A DNA stretch of 64,000 nucleotides from contig CATNEN010000005.1 of NCBI GenBank assembly GCA_950097015.1, forward strand, positions 5,075,501-5,139,500. The letters are read 5' to 3'. The stretch's first letter is position 1. Every line of letters starts with the position of its first letter. Positions 42,723 to 55,308 of this stretch are shown here, piece by piece. The position numbers and the translations under genes were made by a program. Origin of the DNA: Macrostomum hystrix. Taxonomy: Eukaryota > Platyhelminthes > Macrostomidae. The notes beneath the pieces are model-generated. The model saw nothing but the letters and a program-made list of their open reading frames with translations, had not been told where the DNA came from and did not search any database.

Positions 42723-42908
42723 TTATTTTTTCTGGGCACCAGAAGGTAGGTGCCGGGGCGGGGTGAAGTTGGTAGATGCCCCGGAACCTACCTTCACCTT
42801 CCATGTGCCGCCCTGGCCCACCGTGTGTGGCTCTATAAGCCACGGTGAGCCAGGGCCCTGCTGCGGCTGCTGCTGCTGCTTCTGTTGTGCGGTAACGGTA
42901 TCCATCAT
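42723..42908 (-). CDS. Gln-rich first exon of an unknown gene
   Basis: Minus-strand ATG 42908 opens MMDTVTAQQKQQQQPQQGPG, then HTVGQGGTWKVKVGSG, and stops at 42723 if unspliced. A donor-like AAG then GTAGGT after GTWKVK offers a shorter exon. No family recognised. Confidence 0.25.
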   Translation of the reverse strand: MMDTVTAQQKQQQQPQQGPGSPWLIEPHTVGQGGTWKVKVGSGASTNFTPPRHLPSGAQKK

Positions 42909-43649
42909 AAACGCAGTTTATATCTGCTGTGAAAGATTTTGTATCTGCTGTGAAAGATCAGAAACTTCAGAACTTCAGAAACTATCAGAAACTAGATATC
43001 TGAAATTAATTGGTTTTAATCAAATTCGTATCTTCGTATGAACAGATCTTTGTATGATATCGATTTTTAAGAGCACTCGGCACTGAAATCTCAGAGGAAT
43101 CAAATGAGAAGCAATCAAAAGAATCTCGAAGGAATTAAACAAATAAAAGAAATTGAAAGACAGACGAAACAATTCTAGGTTTCGGCAAGAGTGTTCTATT
43201 AAATAAATTCTGCTGACTGGTGAGTTACTAAAGTTTCAATTGTAGCTCGAACATTTTTTATCAGACTAGTTTAAATTGCTAATAATAAGTTTTTCAGGCA
43301 TTAAAATATTCATCATTATTAAACAGGTCCTTATCACACTAGCTGGAATGGTAGCATTGTTGACTGGCTTAAGGCAGTACTACCTAGCAACTGCTTTCCT
43401 TTACATCAGTGCATCTGAGAACTGGTCACATTGTAAGTGCTTGACTAATCATGATCCTTTTGTGAAATACTAAACACCTATCCCAGAATTGATAGCTACT
43501 AGCTTTTTGAGTCATTGGTTTGTATTATACATGTTTACAGGTTCAGTTTGTCAGACCCTAAAGTGTCATAAAAATTATAGCCATTCACTAGCTATTGCCA
43601 GCTGTTGGTACTAGCTAGGGTTATTTGGTCTGCTGCATTTATGTGAGAC

Positions 43650-43872
43650 AATTTGTGTCCTTTAGCAAGAAACTTAATTAACTCTGCATTGATTTAGTTC
43701 ACCCTGCTGTTAAATGGTACCAGCATTCGCTGGGATAATTGAAGGTGGGTGTGGTGTCCCCCCAGTCCATGGACTGTACAGCTGTACGCAGTCTTCAGAT
43801 GAGCCGCGTAATAGCTGCAGCTGTGCTGTCGTCTGCACATCTGGCCCGATTAGTGTACTCAATTATTATAGT
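43650..43872 (+). mobile_element. tRNA-SINE family A, head-less copy
   Basis: Equivalent to 811-1033 in the first duplicated segment, so it was present before the duplication. Confidence 0.7.
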
Positions 43873-44334
43873 TATTTGCATTCATATACAAGGTTGGTTC
43901 TAAGCACTTTTGTTCATTGATTAGTAGCTCTGATTACTTTAGAAATGGAGGTGTAGTAGTAGATCAGACGCTCTTGAAACAGCAGCAATTTAAGGCAAGT
44001 CAAGTTACTTGTACTGGTAACTAGTATTTGGTCCTACCATAGCCAGTGACCCCAGTGTATACTTGAGTTATTTGGTCTGGTTTAATGGTATTTAGCAGCT
44101 AGGGGTCGGCAATGAGCCAGTGGGCCACTTACAGAACCTAAAAGACGACGGCTGTATTAAATGTAGGAATCTGAGAAAGGGCAGGGATTAGACATAGGAT
44201 AGATGAGGCAGGGGGGAATTAGGGTGGGGGGTTTGATTCCCAACTCTACTGGTACAACTTATGCCCTTTGGCAAGAGGCCTAACTTGCTTGCTTCGGTTC
44301 ACCCAGTTATAAAATTAATAATAATCCATTAACT

Positions 44335-44653
44335 AATTACAACTGTCACTATTGGGCCAGATGTGTAGCCGACAGCACAGCTGCAACTATTGTGCGGCGC
44401 ATCTGAAGACTGCGTACGGCTACGGACTGCAGCCAGTACAGTCCATCAACTGGGGGTAGGCTACACCCACTATAAGTTACCACAGCTACTACTGGTACCC
44501 ATATAATAGCTAGCTGAACTGAAGCAATTCAGAGGTAATTGCCTTTCTTAGAGACACAAATTTCAAATTGTTTCTTAAAGAAACAGGAGTCAGGAATCGA
44601 ACCATCAACCTTCAAGATGCGAGTCTGACGCTCTAACTGCTGGGCTACAACCC
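44335..44653 (-). mobile_element. tRNA-SINE family A, nearly full length
   Basis: On the minus strand: head AGCTGGGTTGTAGCCCAGCA, TTAGAGCGTCAGACTCGC, B-box GGTTCGATTCC, then body and tail to GGCCCAATAGTGACAGTTGT. This is the best copy for defining the family, at about 320 bp. Confidence 0.75.
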
Positions 44654-44664
44654 AGCTGTAAAAT

Positions 44665-45072
44665 AATAATAATAATGACACTAGACACAAGGGCCAGTGC
44701 AGGTGTTGTGTGTCAAGCACACTAGCAGGTGGGGACTGCACACCTAATGTACTCCCCGGCCCTCTCGGACACCGGTTGACAGCCGCGTGTCAGCAATGGA
44801 ATTTATTTTTTCCAAACATATCGGCAGCATCCAAACCTACTGAATTGCCGCACAGAACTGCTTTATTTCACGCCAGCCGGAATTATTATTCCTCGACGAA
44901 ATATCGGTACTCATTTGCAGCTGAGTAGACTGTGTGCACATCAGGGCAAAGCAGCTTGCCAAAGGCTGCACGAATAGTTCTAGACTAGGTCGGGAGTTGA
45001 ACCCAGGACCATCTGATCCAGAGTCCGACACCTTTACAGACCGAGCTATCCGCCCCTCTGTTTATCCGAGCT
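44665..45072 (-). mobile_element. tRNA-SINE family B with 11-bp target duplication
   Basis: Same family as 9129-9535, with head GGCGGATAGCTCGGTCTGTA and an ATT tail. AGCTGTAAAAT occurs on both sides (44654-44664 and 45073-45083). The corresponding site in copy 1 of the duplicated segment (near 1598) is empty, so it inserted after that duplication. Confidence 0.9.
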
Positions 45073-45245
45073 AGCTGTAAAATGGGTACCAATATTAGCT
45101 ATTTGAACTTAAGGTGGGTCTGGCATCCCTCAGTCCATGGACTGAACAGCCATGTGCAGCCTTTAGATTCGAGCGTATGCTGCACAATAGCTGTGGCTGT
45201 GCTCTAGACCATACTGCACAATTGGCCGGATAGGTATAATAAATT
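45073..45245 (+). mobile_element. tRNA-SINE family A, truncated
   Basis: Equivalent to 1590-1750. It begins in the core GCTGTAAAATGGGTACC, which served as the target for SINE B. Confidence 0.6.
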
Positions 45246-47349
45246 ATATTAATTACTTAGCCTATATATAATATATGTGCTATAGAATTTATTTTTCTGC
45301 TCTGTTTAATACATTTAAAACTAACAAGCTAACCAACAACTCTCTTAACCACCTTATCCTTTTCAAACAGGTTAAGGAATGGCAAGATTCTCAATCTGCA
45401 TGTACGAGAGCTTACTGGAACTTCTACTGTATCTGGTGCTTGGCCAACAAGAGCTAGCCTGAATGCTGCTGCCATCCAAGATTATGAAAGGCATGATTGA
45501 CTATAGCTCACTGTTAACTGACAGATCTTTGCTTCTTAATGCCTAAGCATGACCAAAACTGCATGCCACATACCTAAACCAGCTAATAAGTAATAATACG
45601 ACATTTTTCATGACAATTAGTTCTCATATCATAGCTATATAACAGTTTCTTTCTTTCACTGTTTCAATAAAATAGCCACTTGTGAAAGCCCAAGAATAAA
45701 CAGAAGTTAGACTTGAAGTATCTAGAGCAGAAAATAGGAGTTGTAACCTAGCTATATAGTATATAGGCATTTAAGCCTCACATGGTACAATTCATTATAG
45801 TTGCAAAAATATGTATTTTTTGCTAAATTAAAGTAAATATACACTATGCGCTTTAAAATAACACTCTTTTTTGTAAAAAATATTCCTGTAGCTTCATAAT
45901 ATATCCTAACTAAGCTACACTGACATTGCTGATCAAATAGACTTTCACTTAATAATTAACTTATATATAAAACCACAAAGTGATGGCGAGTTTGATATCG
46001 GTGTTTATATTCACTTTGTCTTGTCTAATGAATTTTAGTGTCTTACTGTGAATAGTTTTTGAGAATTCGTTGATCGAATCGAGAATTCTCACGTACATAA
46101 TAGCTAATTAATTGAGGATCCGGTCAGGTCAAAGTGAAAGTTTGCAGTGCATGCGCTTTCAAAAACTTTGCTCAGGCCATTCTTTCGTTTTTAAGCTGCA
46201 ATTTGAAACTAAAAAATTGATTCCTACATCTTATTAAGTTTAGTGCAACTGGCTTCTTCTGCGACAAAACTTTTTATTGCCTGCGGTCAAAATACATGTG
46301 TTTGTTAAATTTTACATTTACGTCGCCTTTTTACGGACTCAAATCGGACGGAAAACGGACCATCACAATTATGCGATTTCTACCTATTCTATATACTCCT
46401 AAATACATAGCTATTCGAGATGTAATGCAATTAAAGCAGTTGCCGCAGTATCAATCATTTTATACGGCTATTGAGCGGTTTACTGCAGACGGCCGGAATA
46501 TGCATGGCCGACCAGAAGATCGAATTGTATACACGCTCAGAATATTTTGATGATTCCACTATATACTCGTAAATTTTTTCACTGATGCACACAAATTTTA
46601 TTTCCTAGCTCTCACTGATCAGTAAAACAGTAAGTATATGTATAGTAAATAATTTATATCTAAAAACTAAATATTACGACTATACAAACCAAACATTTAA
46701 CTTGCTGCACTACTAACGTTTAAATACGAATAGTATTTCAAGCATGTTAGGTTCTGTACAGTAGATCAAAAAATGACATTTTGCGGACTGGAATCGGACT
46801 GTTGGAATTACACAATTTTTCATCTTTTAAATGCATAAGTAACGGAAAATAAAGTATTTTATGACGTTTCCAGCAGCTAACTCAAGTAATTTTTTATGGA
46901 ACATCGTCCTCCTCGTCGCTCTATTGAGGACTCAAAACGGACCGCGGACGCGTCGGCCTTTTGCAGACTAATTTCGGACTGTACGAATTACACATTTTTT
47001 CATCTTTTAAATGCATTTAGAACTGAAATCAAGGCCTTTTAAGACGTTTTTAGCAGCTAACTCACGAGTAATTTTTTTTGGAACATCGTCCTTCTCGTCG
47101 GCCTTTTTCGGACTCAAATCGGACCATTTTGGAGCCGGTCGACGCGTCGGCCTTTTTCGGACTAAAATCGGACTGTACGAAATACACATTTTTTAATCTT
47201 TTAAATGCATTTATAACTGAAATCAAGACCTCTTAAGACGTTTTCAGCAGCTAACTCGATTATTTTTTAGCTGAGCTGACGAAGGCCAAAATGGGACCGT
47301 AGGGGTCCGAAAGACGTCCGGCGGACGATGAATTTTACACCGGGGTGGT

Positions 47350-48105
47350 CTAAATATAAATATAAATATAAATATAAATATTTATTCCATCCTTAAACTG
47401 AAAGAATTCCTCTAGCCAAATAGGGTTGTAATTGTAACATTTATTCCAAAAAATCATATATTAGCTAAATTTAAGCTAAGAAATTTGTTTCTTCATATAG
47501 GACTAGCTACTTCTGTTCTGTCCTCTTCAAAAGAGACTTTAATTTTTTAAAGATTCACATAGGGCATAGCTATAGCTATGCTATAGCAAATGTTTACAAA
47601 AAACTCACATAGATAATTCACACAAATGATATATATATGTGATCCTACATTAGTACTACTGTTTGTTGTATCTGACTTTCTATCTAATTTTTATATAAAA
47701 AATGGAATTATTTAATGCAGAAACCAAATTATTTGTCCTTCTATACATGATATTAGATCATTGGTATAGTAAAGTGCTAAATGTTACCAAACTTTAAGAG
47801 TTAAATTAAAACTTACCGAAGTCAAAGAAAATATTGAAGAATTTGATGAGGAAAATCAAGTATGAGTATCTTAAACAATAAAGCTACTAAGTGGCAAAGT
47901 TTTGGTATATTCTTAGAAAAGAAAAACTCTTTTATGTCTCCAAAGAGGCCAGGGAATATTTGAACTGAAAAACTCACCTATAACTTACATATACTGCTAT
48001 AGCTACCTCACCGTTAGTTTACTGGTACAACACTTCCTTGAATCATGTTTGTTAATTTCCAAGAAACATAATTTGCGTGATTAACGAGTTTAGCAATACA
48101 TAATT
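47350..48105. other. AT-rich stretch with (TATAAA)n microsatellite
   Basis: 47353-47382 is a short TATAAA-type microsatellite. The rest is AT-rich and no gene or repeat was recognised. Confidence 0.5.
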
Positions 48106-48109
48106 TCAG

Positions 48110-48630
48110 GCATCAAAGAAGAAATCCGCAGGGCGGAAGAAGGGGCGCGCCGACGCCCGTTCCTTGCGGGCCCCGCCCCGCCCCCCGCCACCGCCAACGC
48201 CGTTGCCATCGCCGCCACCGTCCAGGCCGGCCACCAGGGCTTCATATGCCCGGGTGGCCGGCGCTCCCCCCCGATCCCGACCCAGCCTGCCCCTGCCCCA
48301 GTACGCCCTCTTCTCCCCGCCCAACCCAACCTTCCAGCCCGCCCCATCCCTCCTCAACCCAACCCAGGCCCACAACCCACCCTCACCACCCCTGCCCCAG
48401 TCGGCCAACCGCCCCGTCCAGCCCTCCCCATCCCTCCTCAACCCAACCCAGGCCCACAACCCACCCTTACCACCCCTGCCCCAGTCGGCCAACCCCCCCG
48501 TCCAGCCCGTCCCAACCCTCCCCAACCCAACCCAGGCCCAGCCCACCCTCCCCCCAATCCCCAGCAGCAGAGCCGCCGCGGCCGCCCTCATCATCGGGGA
48601 GGCCGCAAATGGCGGAATTGGAAGATGAAT
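48110..48630 (+). CDS. Proline-rich exon of an unknown gene
   Basis: An exon-like stretch runs from an acceptor (ATAATTTCAG) to a donor (GAAGATGAAT then GTGAGT). Two frames are nearly open. One starts ASKKKSAGRKKGRADARS but stops three bases before the donor. The other crosses the donor after QMAELEDE. Both give Pro-rich repeats because an 84-bp unit (28 codons) is duplicated at 48330-48510. Which frame is translated cannot be decided. Family unknown. Confidence 0.3.
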
Positions 48631-48962
48631 GTGAGTTTCTGTGCCTTTAAATAGCGCTGTTGACAGTGACCCTCCTAACTTTATAAATTAATTCTTCAGT
48701 GCAGTCAATAGCAGAAATATGCATTTATTCGTTGATTCGGGGTTTTGGGATTTACAGCTTTAATCCCAGATCCCAAGTCCTTCTCTGATCCCAAATCCTT
48801 CTCCAAAATCCCACTTCGTCAGTTATCGACTTTATCATGCAATCATCCCCGTTCATTAGTTATCCCATTTCATGAGTTATCCCCGTTTATCAGTTATACA
48901 GTTATACAGGATTGTACTAACAACCGTTCTTGCTCTATATTTTTTGTTTTAAAAATTTGCAG

Positions 48963-49194
48963 AGAGACAGCGTGCGAGCTTACCTGCTCCTAATAGAGCA
49001 GGTAACGCTGCGCAGCCTTTCGGCGTATTGCCGAGGGTGAATTAACTTTTTGTCAATGTTAATTTCACAGCTAATGATGGAATTCTCTAAATATTGCCAG
49101 AAGGTCTCGTATTTTGCAGAAATTTCGGTTTCATGCCACCATGGCATTGGGGCCCTGGTGGGCCTCCTCCCGGTGCTGGCGGCATCGCTTTCTG
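48963..49194 (+). CDS. Two short possible exons
   Basis: 48963-49001 (39 bases) and 49120-49194 (75 bases) are each framed by acceptor and donor signals and are both multiples of three. One frame gives HGIGALVGLLPVLAAS, a hydrophobic stretch. No reliable join to neighbouring exons was found. Confidence 0.2.
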
Positions 49195-49489
49195 GTGAGT
49201 TCTGGGGAAGCAAAAATTTGGAAAAGTCGGTCCAGCCAACAAATAAATACGCCATTTTCTGTCTATGTGTGCCTGATCCTGTCTATCTGCCCTGCGTAAA
49301 TCGGGCAATTTCATTGGCCACAAGTCTTAGAAAAAAGGAAGAAATGAGCTCCGCTTCCAGTCCAAATTTAAATTTTAGAATGTGAATAGCAGGGAAGGCA
49401 AACTTATTTTCTGGCGGGCCAGAGAACCAAAAATACGACAGCGGGCCGGATTGACTGTATAAATATGAGATAGGGGAGAGGAGACACGG

Positions 49490-49885
49490 GGAAGATTAGA
49501 TACGGGAGAGATGAGACACGGGAGAGATGAGACACGGGAGAGATGAGACACGGGAGAAATGAGACACGGGAGAGATGAGACACGGGAGAGATGCCCTCCC
49601 TGCTAGAAGGGGTCAGCGCCCTCCCTGCTAGAGAGGGGTCAGTGCCCTCCCTGCTAGAGGGGCCAGTTCCCTCCCTGCTAGAGGGGCCAGTTCCCTCCCT
49701 GTTAGAAGGGGTCAGTGCCCTCCCTGCTAGAGAGGGGTCAGTGCCCTCCCTGCTAGAGTGATCAGTGCCCTCCCTGCTAGAGGGGTCAGTGCCCCCATGT
49801 TGTAGAGGGGACCAGTGCCCTCAGGCAAGCAGGCAGGCAGGCAGGTAGGCAGACAGACAGGTAGACAGACAGGACAGGAGCAGAT
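49490..49885 (+). repeat. Three adjacent tandem repeats
   Basis: GAGACACGGGAGAGAT units (49490-49590), then GCCCTCCCTGCTAGAGGGG units (49590-49815), then (CAGG)n-type microsatellite (49825-49880). Confidence 0.9.
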
Positions 49886-49889
49886 ATCT

Positions 49890-52130
49890 ACCCCATACTT
49901 TACTTGTATGGCTTACTAAATCTAGCCCAAATCTACCAAACCCAACCCCAACCCCACCCAATGCAGCCTCCTCTCCACTCCACCCTAGCTCTCCACCCTC
50001 TAAGCTTCTACTCTTCTACTTACACTTCCACTTCTTCCATGTGTTCATGAGCCATGACCCATGTGCTCAAATCTCTATCTGGCCTACAAGATAGAAATGG
50101 TTACCAACCCTGTCCTAATAGGTCAGTGTCCATAGATCTTATATTCCCTAGATAACCTACTCCCCATTCAAGCAATGTGAAAAATGTGATCCCACCAAAA
50201 ATCATTTAATAAACCTGACCATGTCCATGCTCACTCAGAGCTCAAGTTCAGTAGCTATGGGACATAGGCAGTTATTTTTGTTCGGATGGCATTAAAAAGA
50301 TGTAGCAGAAATTTCTTTAGTTGCCAATGTTTCCTACCTGTGTGAGCTATGCTCAATAGCAAATAGATGGTGCCAGAGTATTAAACTCATGTAGCTGCTG
50401 TATGAGGAGCTGCGCCACCCAAGTGCCACAGGGCCACAGGGATACTTTTCCCTTCCTCCAATTCCTATTCATTCATATTCCTATCCTTCTAGCCTACACA
50501 TAATTGTAGTCTATACTTTGACAGCACTTCATATGGCACCACAGAACATTAAATCAACATTAGCACTTGGCATTTTTTTCAAGTCTCCTTTTGTTTCTTT
50601 GCATGGGGCTTAGGTATCTTTACTAGGCATACTCTTGCTATAAAATGCAACATGTAAAATGAATATTTACATAAAATACTGGCAATTTTCTCTCAAGCTA
50701 CTGAGCTTAAACCAAATTAGAAATACATTGGGTCTAGGGGCACACTAAAGTCCCTAGAGTGCTACATCTAGGTAATAAAGATCCATGGATTTGTCAATGG
50801 TTAGAATAGTTCTAACGTGTTACATGACACTCATAAAACAAAGTCATACACAGTCATAGACAGTTAGAGATGACAGATGTTAGACTTTGGTTCCAATTTT
50901 CTTATTTCTTCCCCTCATTTTATTAGATCTTTCATTTAAAAGCACAATTCTTTTAAATCTGTGACCTATGAAGTAGGTGCAAATTGGCAAGTTTACCATA
51001 CTGACCATACCATTTTTGGAATTGGATTTACAATAGTCAATTAGTTTACTTTGGATTACATATTCCACAAATTATCGATTCAATCATAGAATTAAGCCCT
51101 GAGAATTTTTTAGGGGCAACACTAGTCCTTGATCCTAGGCTCCCAGCTCATAGATCCCATATCCCAGTAGTTGCTTGGAAATCTTAATAAGAATTTATAT
51201 TCCTGGGTCCCAATTTCATTTAGAATAATTCATTGTTTCTATACAATTATGACAAGTTGCCAGCCAATAAGCTATGTATATAGACTAATAGACCCAATAT
51301 ACAGGTTTTTTATTCTAATATTAAGACTTGTTAAGATAAGCATAAACTCTGTAGCCTATGTAAAAAAGGCTTGGATAGCTCACTATTTATAATACAATGA
51401 AACTTTATACTCTTAGAGGTCTACATTTTAATACATAAATGGAATGTGGGTGCATTCATTTAGTGATGATCATAGCAGGACACATTAGCTATGAGCCGAG
51501 CTGACAAGTTAGGACAGTGGCACTGGGTTGAGAGCAGTAGATTCATATTGTTTGAGTTAAACACTTCGAATGTGCAAGTCAAACATAAAACAAACAACAG
51601 ACTCATACTGCCTCCCCAAGCCTGTGATTAGCAGTAACACTTGCCCAGCTCTGCACATTACTGCATATTGTATTCTGCTAAATTTCAATATTCTCCGCTT
51701 TCACATTATGCCTCGCTTTTATACTGAGAAACAAGCAATTTATAACTTGACGTACCCTTGTCTTCATAGAAATTGAACGCGAAACGTTAATTTAAATGGT
51801 CCCTCATAAGATACCGTGTAGAAACCATCCTTCCTAGAAAGCAAGTCGTTTCATAACGTAACTGTTGTTGCTCGGTCGTATAAAAACTCATTTTAATTCT
51901 GACTTTCCGATGCTCATTTAAATGAGCCAACTTTTCCACAGAGCATGCTTTACAACACATTATTGTTATTGCTCACTTATTAAAAAATTCTCGCTCGGGG
52001 AAACCGTCAACTTTTATTGCCTCCCTATCATCATTATAGTTTTCGAAATAATTCCTTTAATCTTGCTTTTAAGTTGGAATTCTATTTTCCTAATTGAAAT
52101 TTCCTCCTAATTTTAAATTGCATTTAATGC
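49890..52130. other. Mixed and AT-rich stretch, nothing recognised
   Basis: No exon chain, repeat or RNA gene could be supported. Scattered frames of 60-73 codons have no splice or family support. Confidence 0.4.
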
Positions 52131-52246
52131 ATTATTGCAGAATGGATGCTCCGCCGGAGCCGCCGCCGCCGCCGCCAGTCGCAGAACGGCGGCGCAGATG
52201 CAGGCGCCTACGGTCGGGGAATATGCGGCTCAAAAACTCATAAACT

Positions 52247-52680
52247 GTAATTCGTCTCGTAATTCGTTTTCTGTTTAACAAATGTTAAACAGATGAATTT
52301 AAATAAAGAGCCCGTTGTGCTAGAGCCCGGAGGCCTGATTTTAGCTCCCTTGTTGTAAATGCAAAGTACGGAAGCTATAAAAAACTCGATTCGTTTCTTC
52401 TCGTAACCCGTTGTGCTAGAGCCCGGAGGCCTGATTTTAGCTCCCTTGTTGTAAATGCAAAGTGCGGAAGGTATAAAAAACTCTATTCGTTTCTTCTCGT
52501 AACCCGTTGTGCTAGAGCCCGGAGGCCTGATTTTAGCTCCCTTGTTGTAAATGCAAAGTGCGGAAGGTATAAAAACTCGATTCGTTTCTTCTCGTAATTC
52601 GTTTTCTGTTTAACAAATGTTAAACAGATGAATTTAAATAAAGAGCCCGTTGTGCTAGAGCCCGGAGGCCTATTTTTGGA
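52247..52680 (+). repeat. 96-bp tandem repeat with promoter-like motifs
   Basis: Units start at 52311, 52407 and 52503 (CCCGTTGTGCTAGAGCCCGG), with a partial fourth at 52646. Each full unit carries ATGCAAAG followed by a TATAAAA box. The array is bracketed by two copies of CTGTTTAACAAATGTTAAAC plus AG, a 9-bp-arm palindrome (52271-52292, 52606-52627), followed by AAATAAAGAG. Confidence 0.85.
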
Positions 52681-53212
52681 TAATTTTGTTGCCTTCTATC
52701 TTCTTTCCTTTGCTAACAGCGAATCTACGGAGTCATTTTATCGCAGTACTTCATTCACTTTGATTTTAAATTAATAATACGTTGTGCTAAAGCCTGCACC
52801 ATTCCAGGATTAACCTGTGTCTGACGGCAGCTGCTGACTCTTGTTGTGCAATTCTGCCTAGTGCACTAGCCACATGGCTACCTCTCTTCGACCTGCATTT
52901 CCAGTGAGTTACTTGACATTTTCTAATGTGAATACGCCTGAAGATCAAGTCCTGTTTCAATCTGTCCATCACTTGTCATTCTGGAATACGTTTGTCATTC
53001 TGGAATTCATTTCTGTTAGAAATACCTGTTGGACCAAGAGCGTCATTTGTTAGGCCGACAGCGTCAACTGTTAGATAGAGAGCGTCACCTGTTAGAAAGA
53101 GCCTGTGATCACCTGTTCTGTTAGACACAGTGTTCACCTGTTCTGCTTGGCATGGTACCTGTTAAACATCGAGCCCGTACTCACCTGCACTACTCAAACA
53201 GGCCTACCGACA

Positions 53213-53524
53213 CGTATGGCCTTCATCAGACGCATCAACGGGCTCTCAAACTTGGTTGTCAACTTGGACAATCCATCAGCTCCAGGCTTGTCCCGTCAGG
53301 ACCTGCTACAGGAGCTGCTGCAGTCCAACCTGATCACGGAGCTGCGCTCGAAACCGGAGGTCAAGCGAATGGGCCTGGACGTCTGCTGCCTGGGTTGGCG
53401 GCTTCGGTGGCGGAGGCGGCGTCGCAGCAGAAGCGGCGGTGGCGCCACCGGCAGACGGAAGCAGGGCCAGGTGTCACCCGTGCTGCCGATATTGGATCCG
53501 CAGACCTGCCTCACCGACGCCTGA
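53213..53524 (+). CDS. Small basic protein, unknown
   Basis: ATG 53213 gives about 103 residues: MAFIRRINGLSNLVVNLDNP, then a Leu-rich helix (SRQDLLQELLQSNLITELRS), an Arg-rich run (WRLRWRRRRRSRSGGG) and a stop after DPQTCLTDA. The frame is also open upstream past an acceptor-like CAAACAG. An alternative frame over the same stretch is open too. No family recognised. Confidence 0.3.
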   Translation, partial: RMAFIRRINGLSNLVVNLDNPSAPGLSRQDLLQELLQSNLITELRSKPEVKRMGLDVCCLGWRLRWRRRRRSRSGGGATGRRKQGQVSPVLPILDPQTCLTDA

Positions 53525-53630
53525 CTTGCGTGTTGAGAAAGTGCAAACCCTGGACTGACCTCAGTGAGACAGGTGGCAAGCTGTCTCGCAAGACTGAATC
53601 TTTCTCCTGTTGCGCCCGCTTTTGTATGTG

Positions 53631-53758
53631 CTCCTGCTTAATCTGTGCTAATTATTGCTTCTCTGTGCTCATTATTGCTTATCTGTGCTCATTATTGCTT
53701 CTCTGTGCTCATTATTGCTTATCTGTGCTCATTATTGCTTCTCTGTGCTCATTCTTGT
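53631..53758 (+). repeat. 20-bp tandem repeat
   Basis: About six copies of TCTGTGCTCATTATTGCTTA. Confidence 0.9.
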
Positions 53759-54220
53759 ACTGCTGTGCTGCGATTCTGGCTACGACTCCAAGAAAAGGTT
53801 ACGACTCTGTCAAAATCCTAATCGAACTGTTTACTACAAATCATTCATAATAGGGCTTATATACTTCAAAGCTCAAAGTGCTTTCTAAGAAAATGATTCA
53901 CCGGTTTCATTGGCATCAATGAAACTGTCAATCACACAAACGATTAGAATTTGAGCAGATATTTCGTCATTTTCAAGGCGAAAATGTTTCATTTTTAATG
54001 CGTCATTGTACTTCGTCATATCATGTGGAATTGTGTTCTAGCTTTTTGCGTCATAATTTCAACCACTACGCCAATTCTTTTTTATGTAATCCAACTCATT
54101 TTTGTAAGTAAACTTTGAAGTTTATCGCTAGTTATTAATTTTTTAAACAGCAGCACAAAACTTCATGCTGCAATAATTATTAAAAGTATACTTTTGTTCA
54201 TAAACAATTTTCTTTTATTT

Positions 54221-54450
54221 CTGTGAGACTGCAAAAGTGACGGTTGCACATTCTAGAAAATATGACATCTGTGTGTTCTGTGAGACTACAAAAGTGACGG
54301 TTGCACATTCTAGAAAATATGACATCTGTGTGTTCTGTGAGACTACAAAAGTGACGGTTGCACATTCTAGAAAATATGACATCTGTGTGTTCTGTGAGAC
54401 TACAAAAGTGACGTTTGCACATTCTAGAAAATATGACATCTGTGTGTTCT
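54221..54450 (+). repeat. 57-bp tandem repeat, four copies
   Basis: Each unit contains GTGACGGTTGCACATTCTAG and AAAATATGACATCTG. Every unit includes TTCTAGAA. Since 57 is a multiple of three, frames stay open on both strands and are not evidence of coding. Confidence 0.9.
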
Positions 54451-55308
54451 GTGTGTACCCCAACATTTCTTTTATTTGGAGAGGCAACTGAATTTGAAAT
54501 TGAATACATAAGTGAATCCGCCAGGTGGATTCTACCAGGTGGAAAAATGCATCCATCAGAGTGGGACCAATGACAGTCTGACTCTCTCCTCTAACCATCG
54601 CTGCCACACCGTGACACCAGTGCTAAATTTCGTCGAAGCTGCACTATATGGCCTAATATTAATATCTCGGATTCATCTACTGACAAACATAAAGTACGGT
54701 ACAGTAGTTGTACTGACTAGGTTAAGCCAGATACACACACATATTTATTATATTGATATGGTCAGTGTTCGTTAAACTCTGACTTACCTCATTATTGGCT
54801 TCGTAGCACACCTCATTTTGCTCATAGATGAGTATATATATGTTCATGACGAATGGTTCCCTTTAATTTCCGTTTCTCTGAGGGATGTCATATCCGTGTG
54901 ACATTCACAAAATCGTGCTGTGCATCCACAAGCTACATGTATATATCTTACTGATAATTTGTAAACGGCTTCTTAAGTAAGTTGTAATAACTCAAAGGCA
55001 GAAGTAAGGCCAGAATTGAAACACACAGTAAAGAACCAGTCTGATATCGCGGCTCCTTATATATGCGTTCATGCAGTCTAATTTCCAGACCCTGCAGGGC
55101 TGGGGATTTGGGGGATCCCAGACAGACGGCTCAACCCAGTCGCACGCAAACCAAGCATGAGACACAAACAACAGCAGACAGTGGTGACAAGTGCATGCAA
55201 ACGGCAATAGGTGCCCACAAGCTCCAGACCGCCACCATGACCCCTAACTAAGTGCTATAAAAACAATCACTTAACGCCCCATTAAACTCAAGCTGCTATC
55301 TTTCCCAG

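Larger units (their letters stand above)
42995..47345. repeat. Dispersed ~4 kb duplicated segment, copy 2
   Basis: Second copy of 80-3855. It is longer because of SINE insertions around 44150-45072. Its hydrophobic exon-like stretch is intact here (VLITLAGMVALLTGLRQYYL). The 3' end reads GTCCGGCGGACGATGAATTT and then TACACCGGGG. Confidence 0.7.

Noticed and set aside
54198-54607. ORFs of about 100-130 codons over the 57-bp repeat on both strands
   Set aside because: The unit length is a multiple of three and the ORFs mirror each other. No splice or family support.
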